Below are positions 44,101 to 55,709 of a stretch of DNA of 64,000 nucleotides, piece after piece (the first letter of the stretch is position 1; each line of letters begins with the position of its first letter). The notes beneath the pieces are model-generated. The model saw only the letters and a program-made list of their open reading frames with translations. It did no database searches and was not told where the DNA came from. The position numbers and the translations under genes were made by a program. The DNA comes from Saturnia japonica (lineage: Eukaryota > Arthropoda > Insecta > Lepidoptera > Saturniidae). The stretch is from the NCBI GenBank assembly GCA_033032175.1, contig CM065309.1, positions 7,936,001 to 8,000,000 on the forward strand. The letters are read 5' to 3'.

Positions 44101-47100
44101 AAATAACTTAATCCAAGATTTACTAAATTAATGCATTTTACATAACTAGGATAATAATTTGTATATTCATTTGTTCATAATAATTATAGATTGTATTGAC
44201 AGATAATAGTATTTACCTCATTAAATGGTTTTATTTTTGTGTGCATTATGAAGTTGAACTTGCACAACTCGCAAGATCTTGTATCAGATGCTGTCAACCA
44301 TTGTTGAAGGCAACTCTGATGGACATATTTTAGACTTCCTGAAATTAAAACTTTATATTTACTAATACATACATGCATTATGATCACACACTATCACATT
44401 TAAGAAATTTTATGGTAACAATGTTAGATTTCATCCCAGGCCATATTAGTGCAGTCATTTTTGTGTTATGAAATTAGGTTCTTTCATATTATATTGTAAT
44501 GACATTTTAGGGAAATAACAATATAAATGAAAATTAATACAAACAACTTTGATGTATAATAAGCTCTTCCTTCCAGGAAATTAGTCATAGGCATTTTAGT
44601 GGAAAAAAATATTAATAAAATTAAAAATAATATCGTTTTTCCTCTCGCATTTTTAAATTTGGACTGATAATTGTTGTTTTAATATTGATAAATAACCAGT
44701 GTTCAATCGTTTTTATAAATCAGAAGAAAAAATGAGATTTCAATTAATACTATTTTTAAATAAATGTTGCATTTTTTACTTTTTAAAAAAAGCTAATAAC
44801 CATGATAGCTTAAAAATGGTTCAGTTTTGCGTAATACATATGGGGGTTTATATTATCGCAAATAGTCACCCCTATTACCTCTTAACGAAAATATATATAT
44901 TTTTTTTTTCGTCTGTTTTCTATGTACTACAATCTGTCACCTTTCTGGGACAATAAATAGTAAGTTGGTCGGAGTTTCAATTGGCATGCTCGGTAAGCGA
45001 CCTGTGTCGCATCCTACTTTAATTTACTGGAATGTAAGTATGTCCTGGGGCATTTTCCGTTTTAGTCTGGAGTTGTTTGTTTTTCCTCCATCAAGTTTCT
45101 TGCCAAGCTGTTTGGATGGTTTGTTATTCTTTCCTTGTAGGTTTTTATATGATGCAAGATTTCCTGATGAACAGTTTTCATTTGTAGGTCATGATGCAGT
45201 TGTTCATTTGTAACAAACCAAGGGGCATTGGTTATCATCCTCAGCATTTTATTTTGGAATCTTTGCAGAATTTCAATATTGGAGTGGCATGCTGTTCCCC
45301 ATAATTGGATCCCATAGGTCCAGATAGGTTTCAGTATTCCTTTGTACATATGGAGTTTACTTCTCAGTGACAGTTGTGACCGGTGGCCAATTAGTCAAAA
45401 GAGTTTCCTCATTTGAAGACCTAGTTGTTTGCGTTTGGTCATTATATGCTTTTGCCAGGTGAGTCACTTGTCCAGGTGTAAACCTAGGTATCTTACATGG
45501 TCTGTTTGTGGGAGTTCTAGGTTGTTAAGCTTTACTGGTGGGCAGATGCCTTTTCTTAAGGTAAAGGTGACATTAACTGATTTGGATTCGTTGGCCTTGA
45601 TTCTCCATTTTTTTAACCACGTTGAGATGTCATTTAGTCCTTTTTGCAGGATTTCCGCCGCCACTGATGGATCCTCGTGGGATGCTAAAATCGCAGTATC
45701 ATCAGCAAATGTTCCAGTAGTAATACAATCAGAAGTAGGTAGATCAGACGTATAGATCAGGTAGAGTATTGGTCCTAGTACACTACCCTGTGGAACAACT
45801 GCATTGATATGACAGAGGCCAGAGATTGCTTCCCCGTTTGAGACTACAAAAAATTCTATAAAAGACTTCAGAATTTTGTAGATGTAGTTGGGTAGCCAGG
45901 TTTTAACTTTAAATAGTAGGCCTTCATGCCACACTCTGTCGAACGCCTGTGATATGTCCAGAAACGCACTAGTACAGTACTTTTTGGTTTCAAAAGACTT
46001 GTCTATTTCATTTACTAGCCTATGAATCTGGTCAATGGTGGCGTGTTGTCGACGAAATCCAAACTGATGTTCAGGTATAATCTTTTGCTGTTCTATAACT
46101 GGTGATATTCGCAGAAATACTAGGGATTCGTATATTTTTGCTGGTATGGGCAATAAGCTAATCGGCCTATAAGATTTTGGGTCTTCTGGTTTTTTTATTC
46201 GATTTCAGTAGCATAATTATTTGTGCAACCTTCCACTGGGGTGGAAAAATTGAAGTTTGGTGATTGTAAATTGCTGTTAGTAGGCTCAACCCAGAGTCAG
46301 GTAATTCTTGCAAGACTTTATTGGTTATGAGATCATAACCTGGTGATTTCTTAGGCTTGGACTTTTGTATTACTCTTTTGACCTCTTTCTTTGTGAATTT
46401 TTTGGGTGAAATTTCATCCAGATCCGGGGAGTTTAGGAATTCGATGATGTTTGCCTCGTGTTCCGGTAAACCTTCATAAGGGTGGGGCTGGAAAACATTG
46501 GTCAATGTTCTGAGAACGTATTAGCTTTATCCTGGTCGCTGCGTGCCCAGCTATTGTCTGTTTTTCTTATAGGCAGGGCAGTTGATATAGGTCGTTTAAT
46601 TTTTCTTGTAGCTTTCCACAGGGAATAGTCTGTAGCTGCAGTTGCATCAAGACTTTCAAGATATGCCTGTATTCCTGAGTTTCAATCCCTTTCGAGAATT
46701 TGCTTAAGCTCTTTTACCTTATGGTTTAAGCGTTTTTTTATTTCGGGGCATCTGTTCTGCTGCCATAGTTTACGGATTGCTCTTTTCTCATCGATTTTAT
46801 TCAGAATATTAGCTGGTAACAGCTGTTCAACAGATTTGTTCTGGCTAATCGGAGTCGAATTCCATGCAGCATTTTGAATGTTGGTATTGAAAAATTCAAC
46901 AGCATTTATGATGTCATTATCTGTTTGGAGACATATGGGTACAGCAAATGCATTGTCTATAAGGATTTTAAAAAGGGACCAGTTAGTCCTTTTGTTATGC
47001 AGTGTGCATTTTTTAATAGTTGCCTTTATCTCAGTCTTGATTTCTACTAAGATAGGAGAGTGGTCGGATGATAAGTCCCAACAACTGCAGCAGGATATGT

Positions 47101-50100
47101 AATTTTTTGCTATTCCCTTGGTGATACAAAAGTCAATAACGTCAGGTATTTTACCTTTATCAGAGGGCCAGTATGTAGGTTGACCTGTTGAGATAACATT
47201 CATAGACCATGCCTGCACACATATAAGAAGTTCACGGCTTCTAGGCATGATGAGTCTGGAGCCCCAAAATGTATGTTAGGCGTTGTAGTCGCCTGCGACT
47301 AAGAAACGACTTCCTAATGTTTTGAAAAAGTCATTAAACTGCTCCTCTTTAATGGTGTGCTTTGGTGGGCAGTAAAGCGCTGATACTGTAATATTGCTTG
47401 TCCAATCACATACTACCACATTTGTCACCTGAATGAAATCCTCACAGTATGATTGAGACTGATAATGCTTAATGTTGCTTTTGATTAAGACAGCTGATCC
47501 TCTATGTGCTTTGCCATCTGGATGCATAGTATGGTATAATGTGTAGTTTGGAACTTTAAAAAAACTCTTGGACGTAAAGTGAGTTTCAGTGATTAACATA
47601 ATGTCAACCTTATTTAATTTGACGAAAAATTTTAACTCATTAGAGTGGTTGGACAGGCCATTAGCATTCCATACACATAGTTTTAATGCAGTGAATGTAA
47701 TGGCAATTTTGACATGAGCTGTACCAGCATTTGGGTCATCGTTATCATTTGGTTCATTAGTGCTTGTATTGATTCTTGGAAGGTCCCAAGGGTGTCCGCC
47801 ATATTTAGTTGGATGTTTGTATGATTATTATTAGTGTGTGGTTTTGTGGCATTTTTAACAGCTGATGCGTATGAGTTTCCTGACTCAGTATTTGTGTGAT
47901 TTTCCCTGATTGTTTGTTCTGTTTGGATTGCTCGAGGCTTTTTGAATTGAGGTGTTGGATACTTCACCTTTTGCAGTTCTTTGTAAACAATGCAACCTTT
48001 GTAGTTGGCGGGGTGATTTCCTTCGCAGAGTATGCATTTGACTTTGTCAGACCATTCTTTTCTGGGACAGTTAGTGGTGTGATGAGATTCTGCACATTTG
48101 ACGCATTTTGGTTGTCTGTGACAAAATTTTTGTGTATGTCCATACTGTTGGCAGTTGGAACATTGAGGGATTATACGTTTAGGTCTAGGTGGCTCAATTT
48201 GTACTCCGCAGTTAAGTAGTGATTTAATACCGTAAACATCTTTGTTGTTAGGACTAGGTTGCAAATCTATGTAGAATAATGGTACGGGTCGTTTTGTTTT
48301 ACTGTTTTTTATATTCCAGATATTAGTGGGTATGTGGTGTTTTTCTTCTAAGGCTTGTTTCAATTCTTCAATATCAGTTGTTGGATACATATGTTTTAGT
48401 ACAACTCTGAAGCTCCTCTCCTGTTTTGGTTGGTAAGTGAAAAACTCGGTGTTTCTGCTTTTCAATTCTTTGTATTATCAGTTAGGAGCGCTTTGAAAAC
48501 TCATGGGGGATTTTGCTTGGAACTTAAAGTCACGCGGCGCGCTTGTAATTTACTTATTTAGCAGTAATTTTGTATAGTTACCTATAGGTATAAAACTATA
48601 GTTTTTCTATTCTTTATGAACTGATTTAACTGATAAGTAACAATTTAAACTGATATGTGTTTCATTATTTTGTAAACCTACACTAAAATAAGATATGAGA
48701 ATATTTGTTAGGATGGCATAAAAAAAAAAAAAACTTAAAAAAATTAATTATGTCAGAATATTGATTTTATTAAGTAGTTACAAATACTATAACTATAGCA
48801 TAAAATTAAATGCCTGCTACCTCTCGTAGCAATTTTTTAAATATTACATTCGAAAGATAACACTCTCAGGTACCCAAGGTCAAGCGCAGTAAAATAACAA
48901 AGGTTTAAATTAAATTCGAGAACAACGACGGTCGAAGCCTTTGTCAAGTTTTAGTTTAAAGTGGGTTTCGTAAACAATGGCTCATAAAAGTTTAGCACTG
49001 TAAAAGTGTACTAGTTTTTTATTTACAAGCAACATAAACAAAGACGTTAAAATCTATAGAAAAAAGATATGATCGAACATTACCAGTTTAGAGTAAGTTC
49101 TACTCATTATTTTGTGAAACAAACTTTTTATTTTCAATTTAGATTAAATTTACTAACAGAATTATAAAATATAATACCATGTTATCTTCCAAGAACATTT
49201 CATAAATCGACGCTAAACGTTCACATTTTTTGCCGAAATGCACTTGGTTTACATACCTAAACTTGCCGGCGAGTAGGAAAAGTATAGATAAAACTTTTAC
49301 AAGAAATATACAATATCAACAATAATTATGAACTTGAAAGTTTTTTATTTATAATAAAATACATGTAAATTAATAGTGATATCAGATATTATTAGCATTA
49401 AAATAAGAATAAAAAAAACCAATCACAAAATATCAACAATAATTATTAACTTGAAAACCGTTTCCATCTTGCCCAACCACGATCGCCATCATATGTTTGA
49501 CAGAACCGTTGAACAAGCGTCAAGTGCTTTTCGACCGTTAAAAATGCGCGTTTTTTGTGAAATAGGGAAAGAATGTAACGAATTGACACTTTTATTACGT
49601 TAATAATTAGTTATACTATAGATATTAATCATATTCCTACTGTAAATGTAGCTACTTTATTAAATTTATTAAAAAAAACTGGAAAAATTTTTAGGTTACA
49701 ACTCGACTTGGTGTGGGAATTTGACGAAAAATGAACTAAAAACTTCTCAGATTTGAAATGTATTATCTTACAATGATTTAGTACATACCTATTCATTTCT
49801 TTGTAATATTTTTCCGCACAAAAACAAACACAAACACCGAAATAGTCAATTTTAAAACAACACTCACTCGCCACTTCCAGCGGTTAGCAACGAACTGAAC
49901 TAAGAATATAATGGCGTCAGTATGACGTTTTATTTTGGCCTTAACATTTTGTCCTTGTCTTTAGCTTTAATAATAAATATGTTTGTAAGGGATAGCAGTA
50001 TTAATATGGCAGCACAAATCGACCAAAAACAAGCAACCGTCATCAGCGTTGAGAGGTCTGCTTGCCGCTCAAGGCAAATTTTGAATCGACGTTGAGCGGT

Positions 50101-52088
50101 TCGATTGCCAGACCGGAGGATAGTAGAGTAGAACTCTGGGGATTTTGCTTGGATTTTAACACGCTCGCCTTGTAAGATTTTGAGTTCATAGTTTCCATAG
50201 GTTACACTTTCTAGCATTTTTGTAAGTGGCTGGATATTGCTAACCTTGTCAATAAAGAGTGGTGGGGGTCTTATTGCTTGTTGCATATTGATATAAGTAG
50301 TTTTTGGTTGGCTAGTATCTGCTAGTTCGGCAAAGCTATTAGAAGTTGGTACAGGAGCCGCAAGCCAATAAGTGAGCTTTGCTTGTTTCTGGTTTCGTAA
50401 CCCTGTTTCAGGACTGATTCTCAGTCTTTTGCGATTGTTCACTTCTTGCCAGTTTTGAGTATCATTTTGGTCTTCTATATCAGTTTGTTCAATGGATTGT
50501 AATTCTTTGGCAGGTTCATTTGTTGAGAGGACTTCGTTCGGTACTAGAACATCAGTCAAAGCAGAGGACCCACTAAAAGAATTCGATCTATGTCTTGTGA
50601 ACATTCCTTTATGAAATATTTGTTGAGTTAGGTTAAGTTTAGGGTCGCTTGTCTTCGTAGTTACAATGTTAGAGCGAAATTTGCCCCCCCCCCCTAGAAA
50701 ACAAGGGACAGCCTGAACTTTGTCCCAAAGAACAAGTTCAGAGAGGGATTCTCCATGAGATGTGGTACCCTCCTGGGGTAGTTTAGTTTTTAATTCCGCC
50801 ATTTCATTCGTTTTTGCTGATCCACAGCTTTGTCTTTTCTGTCAGGGTGAGATCCCTTAGGCTACGTCTTACAGGACTGAAGGCATGCCCATGCTTACTG
50901 GTTCTGGTTCACTCTAGGTATTTGATTTCCCTAGTACCTCCCAAATCTGGGGGCATTCCCCTATCCACCACCCGGGGACGCGGTCGATGGAAGTCCAGCA
51001 ACCAGAAAATATGGTAAATTACCACTAAGCCGTATGCATATAACAATAATTTTTTTTATTTAATTATAATCAACTTCAATTATTTTCAAGAGTTCACTAG
51101 TGTATCTTTGAAGTTAAATGTAATGCCAATGAAATTAAAATGAGAACACTCTTGAGGTATCCCCTATCAAACAAAAAAAGAATCATTGTAACTGATTCAT
51201 AAACAAAGAAGTTATAGCTGAACATCCATAAAAAAAATTAATATACTATACATTTGAATTCAGTTACCTCCTTTTTTTTTTAAGTTAGTTAAAAACTATA
51301 TAATATATTTCTAGATTGAAGTTACTTGTTCCAGACTAGATGGTGATGCCCTTAAGCAATTACATAACTCTGATTCACTTTGGTGTATTTAGTTTCAGGA
51401 TCAACCAGCTGTCTAGACAGTTTTTGCAGTATTACTACACTAACATGATGAAAATGGTTGTTGATTAGTCCTTGTATCCTGTATGATTTCTCTCATTATT
51501 ATTTATGATGGCAAACCAGAGAGACTAATACATATTCCCATATTTTTATCCTCATTGAATAACTTTTATATACCTATTCATTAATTTCTCAAATGTACAG
51601 TATTTTTCTTCTATTTACATTGACATTGTCAAAGTGTAAGCTTTTGTGTATCTGCTATAGGAGGAAAAAACAACAAATAATTTCTTTCAATAAATATACA
51701 CCTATGACATGTACATCAGTACTCATAAACAGAAAAGAATCATAAAACCTTGTTATACTTAGCTATCAGCAAAATACACTTTGCAATAATAATCCTAATA
51801 CCAATAATTTAAAAGCTAAATAAGCAAACTAAGTATCTGTAAAATATGACAAACATATAAACACACTAATGAAAAAAAAAACTTACCAGAACAATAACAT
51901 GGTGCTAACAAGGGATTATGTATTTCAGTTTCACAGTGACATATGCGGCAGATATCTCCACTAGAGTTACTACACGATGTGTGACTGCTTCCAGATCCAG
52001 TTCGTATTGTTTCCCTGCCACATCCTCCACCCCATTCCCAACTTTCGATATCAGACGAGTTCTTCACATTAATTTGCTGAACAGGCAT
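40704..52088 (-). CDS. MARCHF8: MARCH1/8-type membrane RING-CH E3 ubiquitin ligase
   Basis: Spliced on the - strand from exons 52088-51887, 44338-44217, 43748-43604, 42327-42207 and 41142-40704; phases agree at every join, giving 342 aa as read. The RING-CH domain is split by intron 1: CRICHCETE and APCYCS in exon 1, then [11 protein letters not shown] and SCELCKF in exon 2, completing the C4HC3 pattern. Exons 3 and 4 encode two membrane segments ([13 protein letters not shown], about residues 132-144, and [18 protein letters not shown]) with the hallmark WPFWTKL. The tail is basic and proline-rich (EPPPPPV). Family members sit in endosomal and plasma membranes and ubiquitinate membrane proteins to send them for degradation; targets in this insect are unknown. 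The last exon may instead splice out at 40839, because the frame beyond it runs into a repeat. Confidence 0.9.
41255..41420 (+). mobile_element. RTE 3' fragment with ATG-rich tail
   Basis: AAGACAGAGATGAATGGAGT, GCTTATGCCCTGCCCTGGGT and a tail ATGATGATGATAATAA are the degenerate end of an RTE-type LINE (the DR.EW...CP motif then stop). It lies in the last MARCH intron. Confidence 0.6.
41421..42206. other. MARCH intron 4 sequence
   Basis: AT-rich intron without recognised features apart from the RTE fragment to its left. Confidence 0.5.
42207..42327 (-). CDS. MARCHF8: MARCH coding exon 4 (second membrane segment)
   Basis: Acceptor ATTGCAG, then (A)[39 protein letters not shown], donor GTTTGT. 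Very close to the conserved MARCH1/8 segment. Confidence 0.95.
42328..43603. other. MARCH intron 3, containing a SINE
   Basis: AT-rich intron. The only recognised feature is the SINE at 42905-43080. Confidence 0.5.
42905..43080 (-). repeat. tRNA-derived lepidopteran SINE
   Basis: On the reverse strand: A-box-like TAAGCCTAGTGGTCC, B-box GGATTCGATTCCC, then AAGTCGAGCAAAGTGTTGGG, CTCAGTATGAGGTCGGAGTT and the tail ATCATGGGACC. This is the usual body of a widespread moth SINE. It lies in a MARCH intron in the same direction as the gene. Confidence 0.75.
43604..43748 (-). CDS. MARCHF8: MARCH coding exon 3 (first membrane segment)
   Basis: Acceptor TTTCAG, then [20 protein letters not shown], continuing [20 protein letters not shown] to NRGLI, donor GTAAGG. 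Matches the ERRK...WSLYVLIDR region of MARCH8. Confidence 0.93.
44217..44338 (-). CDS. MARCHF8: MARCH coding exon 2 (second half of RING-CH)
   Basis: Acceptor TTTCAG, then [20 protein letters not shown] and [20 protein letters not shown], donor GTAAAT. The entry phase matches exon 1. Confidence 0.95.
45062..47710 (-). pseudogene. Jockey ORF2 (endonuclease and reverse transcriptase)
   Basis: Endonuclease: [29 protein letters not shown] (then stop), [19 protein letters not shown]. Reverse transcriptase: [48 protein letters not shown] (motif A), [16 protein letters not shown] (motif B), [11 protein letters not shown] (motif C), [11 protein letters not shown], then [17 protein letters not shown]. 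Interrupted near 47276, 46680, 46510, 46160 and 45400-45460. Confidence 0.88.
47683..48490 (-). pseudogene. Jockey ORF1 (gag-like), N-terminally truncated
   Basis: Reads [20 protein letters not shown], a PRE_C2HC-like region, then knuckles [20 protein letters not shown] and [13 protein letters not shown] plus a third [15 protein letters not shown], as in X-element/Jockey nucleic-acid-binding proteins. It ends at SKLPLHSLH, overlapping the start of ORF2. An upstream stop right before YKELK marks the truncation. Confidence 0.85.
48546..50089. other. AT-rich segment between two Jockey pieces
   Basis: No clear gene. A reverse-strand extension of the Jockey frame (49930-50120) carries a hydrophobic stretch [15 protein letters not shown] but has no known relative. 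GCGAACG/CGCTGG-rich DNA at 49860-49930 followed by GTATGT (- strand, near 49790) could be an alternative 5' exon for MARCH, which is speculative. Confidence 0.35.
50090..51015 (-). mobile_element. Jockey copy 2: 5' UTR and ORF1 start only
   Basis: Reverse strand: leader with GGGGACGCGGTCGATGG-type sequence (50960-51000 on +), ATG at 50802 ([20 protein letters not shown]), then [32 protein letters not shown] and [20 protein letters not shown] before homology stops at about 50120. This is the part of ORF1 that the 44.9-48.5 kb copy lacks; the two overlap by only some 60 bp and differ there. A C-homopolymer lies near 50685-50695. Confidence 0.75.
51887..52088 (-). CDS. MARCHF8: MARCH coding exon 1 (first half of RING-CH)
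   Basis: ATG at 52088 in context AACAATGC. Encodes 67 residues and one extra base, ending at donor GTAAGT. Includes a Ser/Gly-rich leader ([16 protein letters not shown]) and CRICHC plus APCYC. A TAAAG just upstream could be a splice acceptor for a further 5' UTR exon. Confidence 0.9.
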
Positions 52089-53125
52089 TGTTATCCTTTA
52101 CAGTTAAAATATCAAAGTGGAATATTTGATTTTTGCAGTTTACACGATCTATTTACGTAAAGCATAGAATAACGACAAAGCAAACTAAATTTATACATCG
52201 CTCACAGTAGTAACGTTATGAAAATAAATGAATATTTTAAATTAACACAATTGATGTAATAATTACGTATATTCGATTCTGACCACGTCTTTCGATAAAA
52301 CATCAAAAAAGATGAAAATCTATTTAATTAACGCGATTCAACCTGATCGTACACATTGGTAATTTGACAATACTTCAGTGCTGCCAGCCTACAAAAGTCA
52401 TTTTACCAAAATTATATCTGGATTTGCAAGAATGCAATGCGACATTTATCCACGCAAGCATAGACCAGCAAGCAAGTTCTTCTTCTTCTTCTTCCTCTTC
52501 CTAACTTGGCAACCGGTCCTCTTTAATGAAGACCATTACTGACATTATCAAGTGAATTATAGTGTCATGTGTTATGACATGACGATTCAGTATGCTAACA
52601 AGATGGTGGCTTCCTTGTTAGAACTTTCTAGGAAGATTTTGTGGGATCTCAAAATGAATGCTTTCAAGTGCTTGAATAGTTGAAGTTACATGTTGTATTA
52701 TTTCTAAATTTGCCCACAAGAAATCTAGAAAAGTTACTTTGTAAAAGTTTAAAAATTAATAAAGAAACAGAAAAATATAAAATATAAAGTACACCATTGA
52801 AAAAATATAACAATGGCTATTCCTAAAAATATAACATACTTTGTATTAAATATAAACTTTGAAATATGTATTGAAAAAAATAATTTGTGCAGTATTATCA
52901 TACAGTTTTCAATTGTTAGTTTCTTATCAAAATTATTCTTAATTGCCAGGAAATCTCATAACTGGCTTTTTGTACTTGTCAGAGCCTAACAGCGCCTATA
53001 GTAATTAACTAAACTATTAATTACCCACAAAATTGTAATCTCTATGTTGGCGACAGAACGGTTGTTTTCGTGTCTTAGGTTAGGTTAATATGTGTTATTA
53101 TTGTATTTACGTGTTATATACTATG
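52089..53125. other. MARCH upstream region and intergenic DNA
   Basis: Presumed promoter and 5' UTR of MARCH near 52.1-52.4 kb, without clear core elements, then dispersed repeat copy E and AT-rich DNA. Confidence 0.4.
52473..52690 (-). repeat. Dispersed family copy E (unnamed, longer form)
   Basis: Shares CGATTCAGTATGCTAACAAG-ATGGTGGCTTCC and the flanking GGTCCTCTTTAATGAAGACC plus TTCTTCTTCTT stretch with copy D (opposite strand), and the short core with A-C. The GAAGAAGAA run at the end on its own strand resembles a retroposon tail. Confidence 0.7.
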
Positions 53126-53916
53126 TGTTACGATAAAATAGATTAATACTGACATTATTATAGAAAAATGTAAGCGAATACGCTACATTACAAGTTGCAT
53201 GTTATATATTAAGATGTATATAAACGATTATGTATTGTGTGTCACATATGTGAAAATATAACTAATATAGAATAGATTAACGCATAGAGTAAGCCAATAG
53301 AGTAAGTATATCGAATATTATAGAGATTTTACGAGCGGAAAATAGTGATGCCGCCCGTAAATTACATTGTTTTTGGCTTATGTAAGGAATATATACGTAA
53401 TGTATATTATAAGTGAATATGTAATGGATAGGTAATTCAAAGAGGAACATTTTGATATATGACATGTGTACATAAGATATATAATGAGAGAAATATAAAG
53501 AGTTTAACAGGGCAACCAAAGCGAAAAGTAAAGTTAAAACACGAAATAAACACGGAATAAAACGGGGCTCCCTTTACGGTCATTCCTCGAACTACTTAAG
53601 CTCGAAGAGGGGCCGTATTAGGCACGGTGCAATTCAACGAGTCTACAAGTACAAGCAACAAGTAACAACGAGAAGAAAGCTTTGGTCGTCCTGCGAACAA
53701 TCTACAGTCAAGATATCGACTTTTATTGAAGACCCGGCACCTCAAGCGGTCGTGCATTATTGCACCCCCCGGACCCCCTCACTACTAACATCACGCCACC
53801 CACTGGCATCCGTACGGTATCTACGAGACGGGCATCCGGCGCAACAAAACGCCCGTCCAAACCGGGGAAAACGTCACACCTCCCTCACGCAGAGGGGAAG
53901 TGACGCGTACCTAACA
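53126..53916 (+). mobile_element. Possible solo LTR
   Basis: Starts TGTTACGATA and ends GTACCTAACA with near-matching flanks (CTATG, CTATA). It is AT-rich at first, then GC-rich from 53560, with ATAAACACGGAATAAAACGG in the middle. No internal coding. The boundaries and class are uncertain. Confidence 0.35.
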
Positions 53917-54329
53917 CTATAGAAATAACAAATAAACATATTGAGTATTAAGTATTGAATTGTTTTTTTTACAACTTTATACTTAAGGACCCATAGTAGA
54001 TCAAGGGCTCTTTGAAAGAATTTGCTACGGGCCCCGCGCTTGCTTAATCCGGCAATGAGCGAATTAAATAGTAAGAAGATTCTTACTTAAGAGTTCTCGA
54101 CTTGTTTAAACACGATCTCGTATGACATATTTTCAACTTCATACGAGTATCGTAAAAAACGGTTTGAGCTGTTTTCAGTGCAAGATTGCCTTTCGAGTTA
54201 AATGATTACTACGATATATGTCTCAATATTATACACAAAAATCTATTTAAATTGGAATTACTGATAATATAAAGTTCATTCGAATTTATATTTATAGAAG
54301 TTATGAACTCGCTCCATCTAAATATGGCC
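53917..54329. other. Intergenic DNA
   Basis: AT-rich, with a short GC-richer stretch near 54000-54050 (GGGCCCCGCGCTTGC). Nothing recognised. Confidence 0.4.
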
Positions 54330-54620
54330 CTTTACAGACAATGAAGCAAATATTGTTAAAGCAATTCATGAGTTTTTGGGAAGAAACAAGCACTTCCCTT
54401 GTTTTGCCCAGAACCTTAACTTAGTGGTGCCAAAAGCGGTTGAGGAGACTTGTGTTTTTGAAGCGTTAATAAGTAAATTTAATAAGATAGTTACATATTT
54501 CAAACACATCGTATCTGTGCAGGATTAATTAACCAAAATTAAAAAGTAATAATGTTATAGGTACCTAAAACGCTACTATAGGACGTAGTTACAAGATGGA
54601 ATTCTAAATTACACGTGTTA
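54330..54620 (+). mobile_element. hAT transposase fragment (BED-type)
   Basis: Translation TDNEANIVKAIHEFLGRNKH, FPCFAQNLNLVVPKAVEET and KIVTYFKHIVSVQD, followed by a broken DVVTRWNS near 54580, is the RNase H-like core of ZBED-type hAT transposases. Stops show that it is dead. Confidence 0.7.
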
Positions 54621-54943
54621 CTGCAGACATGTGTAACACTGCGCTACGCGGCGCAATTGTGCCAACTCAGTTTAATGCGCCGCTGGGTGTGTTAAGAAAC
54701 TATTCACTAATTCTAAATGTGTCAGCGCATAGCAGACATCAGCGCAGCCAGCCGACTATGGCACAAAGCCGTCTAGGTGTGACACCCGAGCCCGACTATG
54801 ACCATCAGTTGTAGTTCTTTCTACCTATAAAAAATCGTAAATCTATGGCAGAGAGCATAACCGCCACTAATAAAATTATCTAGGTAACTATGATCCATAT
54901 AACGATAACTCTCTAGACGCCGTTAATGCTACTTTCGGACATA
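54621..54943. other. Unassigned segment between transposase fragments
   Basis: GC-richer first half (ACACTGCGCTACGCGGCGCA). May be a further repeat, but no partner copy is present. Confidence 0.35.
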
Positions 54944-55269
54944 GCATTAGCTTCGAAGAATCAGTTCAACACTTGAGAGATGTTTCACATTGGAGTTTAC
55001 CGGTACCTGATAATGTTCGTATTGACATAATAATAAAGGGCAGTGAACATTTTCAGAACAAAGAAGGACCGTTTCCTACCTATCTCGTCATGGTTCAAAG
55101 ATTAAAGCATTAGCTTCGAAGAATCAGTTCAACACTTGAGAGATGTTTCACATTGGAGTTTACCGGTACCTGATAATGTTCGTATTGACATAATAATAAA
55201 GGGCAGTGAACATTTTCAGAACAAAGAAGGACCGTTTCCTACCTATCTCGTCATGGTTCAAAGATTAAA
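54944..55269 (+). repeat. Exact 163 bp tandem duplication
   Basis: 54944-55106 and 55107-55269 are identical by eye over all 163 bp, from GCATTAGCTTCGAAGAATC to GGTTCAAAGATTAAA. 163 is not a multiple of 3, so the duplication also shifts the reading frame of the transposase remnant. Confidence 0.9.
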
Positions 55270-55350
55270 AAAGGTTGATTCTCGTCATCTTTCACATATT
55301 TCAAGTCATATGGAAACATACGGACTAATGATGCTAGGCATTTGTTATTT
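54944..55350 (+). mobile_element. ZMYM1-like hAT transposase, N-terminal fragment
   Basis: Frame encodes DVSHWSLPVPDNVRIDIIIK, GSEHFQNKEGPFPTYLVM and DSRHLSHISSHME, resembling the segment before the TTF-type zinc finger of ZMYM1-like hAT proteins (DPxxWP...FP...). A 163 bp unit is present twice. It continues with the fragment at 55710. Confidence 0.6.
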
Positions 55351-55452
55351 TTAACATTTTACTATACTATGTAGTCATATATGCGTTAGTATGTAAAAAA
55401 ATCTTTTTAACTTTTCATGTAAAAAAAATTTTTTTTTAAAAGGAAGGATCAC

Positions 55453-55672
55453 TGTAGCAGCGTGTGCGCTCCGGTAAATATTGCAAACTTAGCAAAACGA
55501 TATGTCGAGGTTGAGAGCGCACACGGGCTTCAGTCGTCGCCCCTCCGCGATTGTTAATGTACTACTATATCGGAGTAAAGGAATACGCACATTAAATAGA
55601 TCTACATATATTATTTATCTCTATAGAAACTTCGTAAGGAAGCTAGGGGTAAATAAACAATAAATACCTACA
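55453..55672 (+). mobile_element. Possible small LTR or insertion inside the hAT remnant
   Basis: Starts TGTAGCAGCG, ends ATACCTACA, with GTGTGCGCTC / GAGCGCACAC inverted arms, CTTCAGTCGTC (initiator-like) and AATAAACAATAAA. No target duplication could be found. It separates two parts of one ZMYM1-like transposase. Confidence 0.3.
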
Positions 55673-55709
55673 GAGCATCAATAAGGTAAAGGAATGGTTT
55701 TATAAACAG

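Larger units (their letters stand above)
44905..48545 (-). mobile_element. Jockey-family LINE, 5'-truncated, lightly mutated
   Basis: Reverse strand carries ORF1 (48490-47683) with retroviral-type zinc knuckles and ORF2 (about 47710-45062) with endonuclease and reverse transcriptase, then a 3' UTR ending in an A-run (T-run at about 44900-44909 on +). ORF2 has one nonsense codon after AGDYNA (47276) and a few frameshifts, so it is recent but inactive. The 5' end stops inside ORF1. Confidence 0.9.
44339..51886. other. MARCHF8: MARCH intron 1 (7.5 kb), filled with Jockey sequence
   Basis: The intron separates the two halves of the RING-CH domain. It contains a Jockey copy at about 44905-48545 and another partial copy at about 50090-51015, both in the same transcriptional direction as the gene. 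The remaining stretches (48.55-50.1 and 51.05-51.88 kb) are AT-rich with no exon that I trust. Confidence 0.8.

Noticed and set aside
49930..50120. Membrane-protein-like extension of the Jockey ORF1 frame
   Set aside because: The hydrophobic stretch begins right where Jockey homology ends. Fusion by chance read-through is simpler than a new gene.
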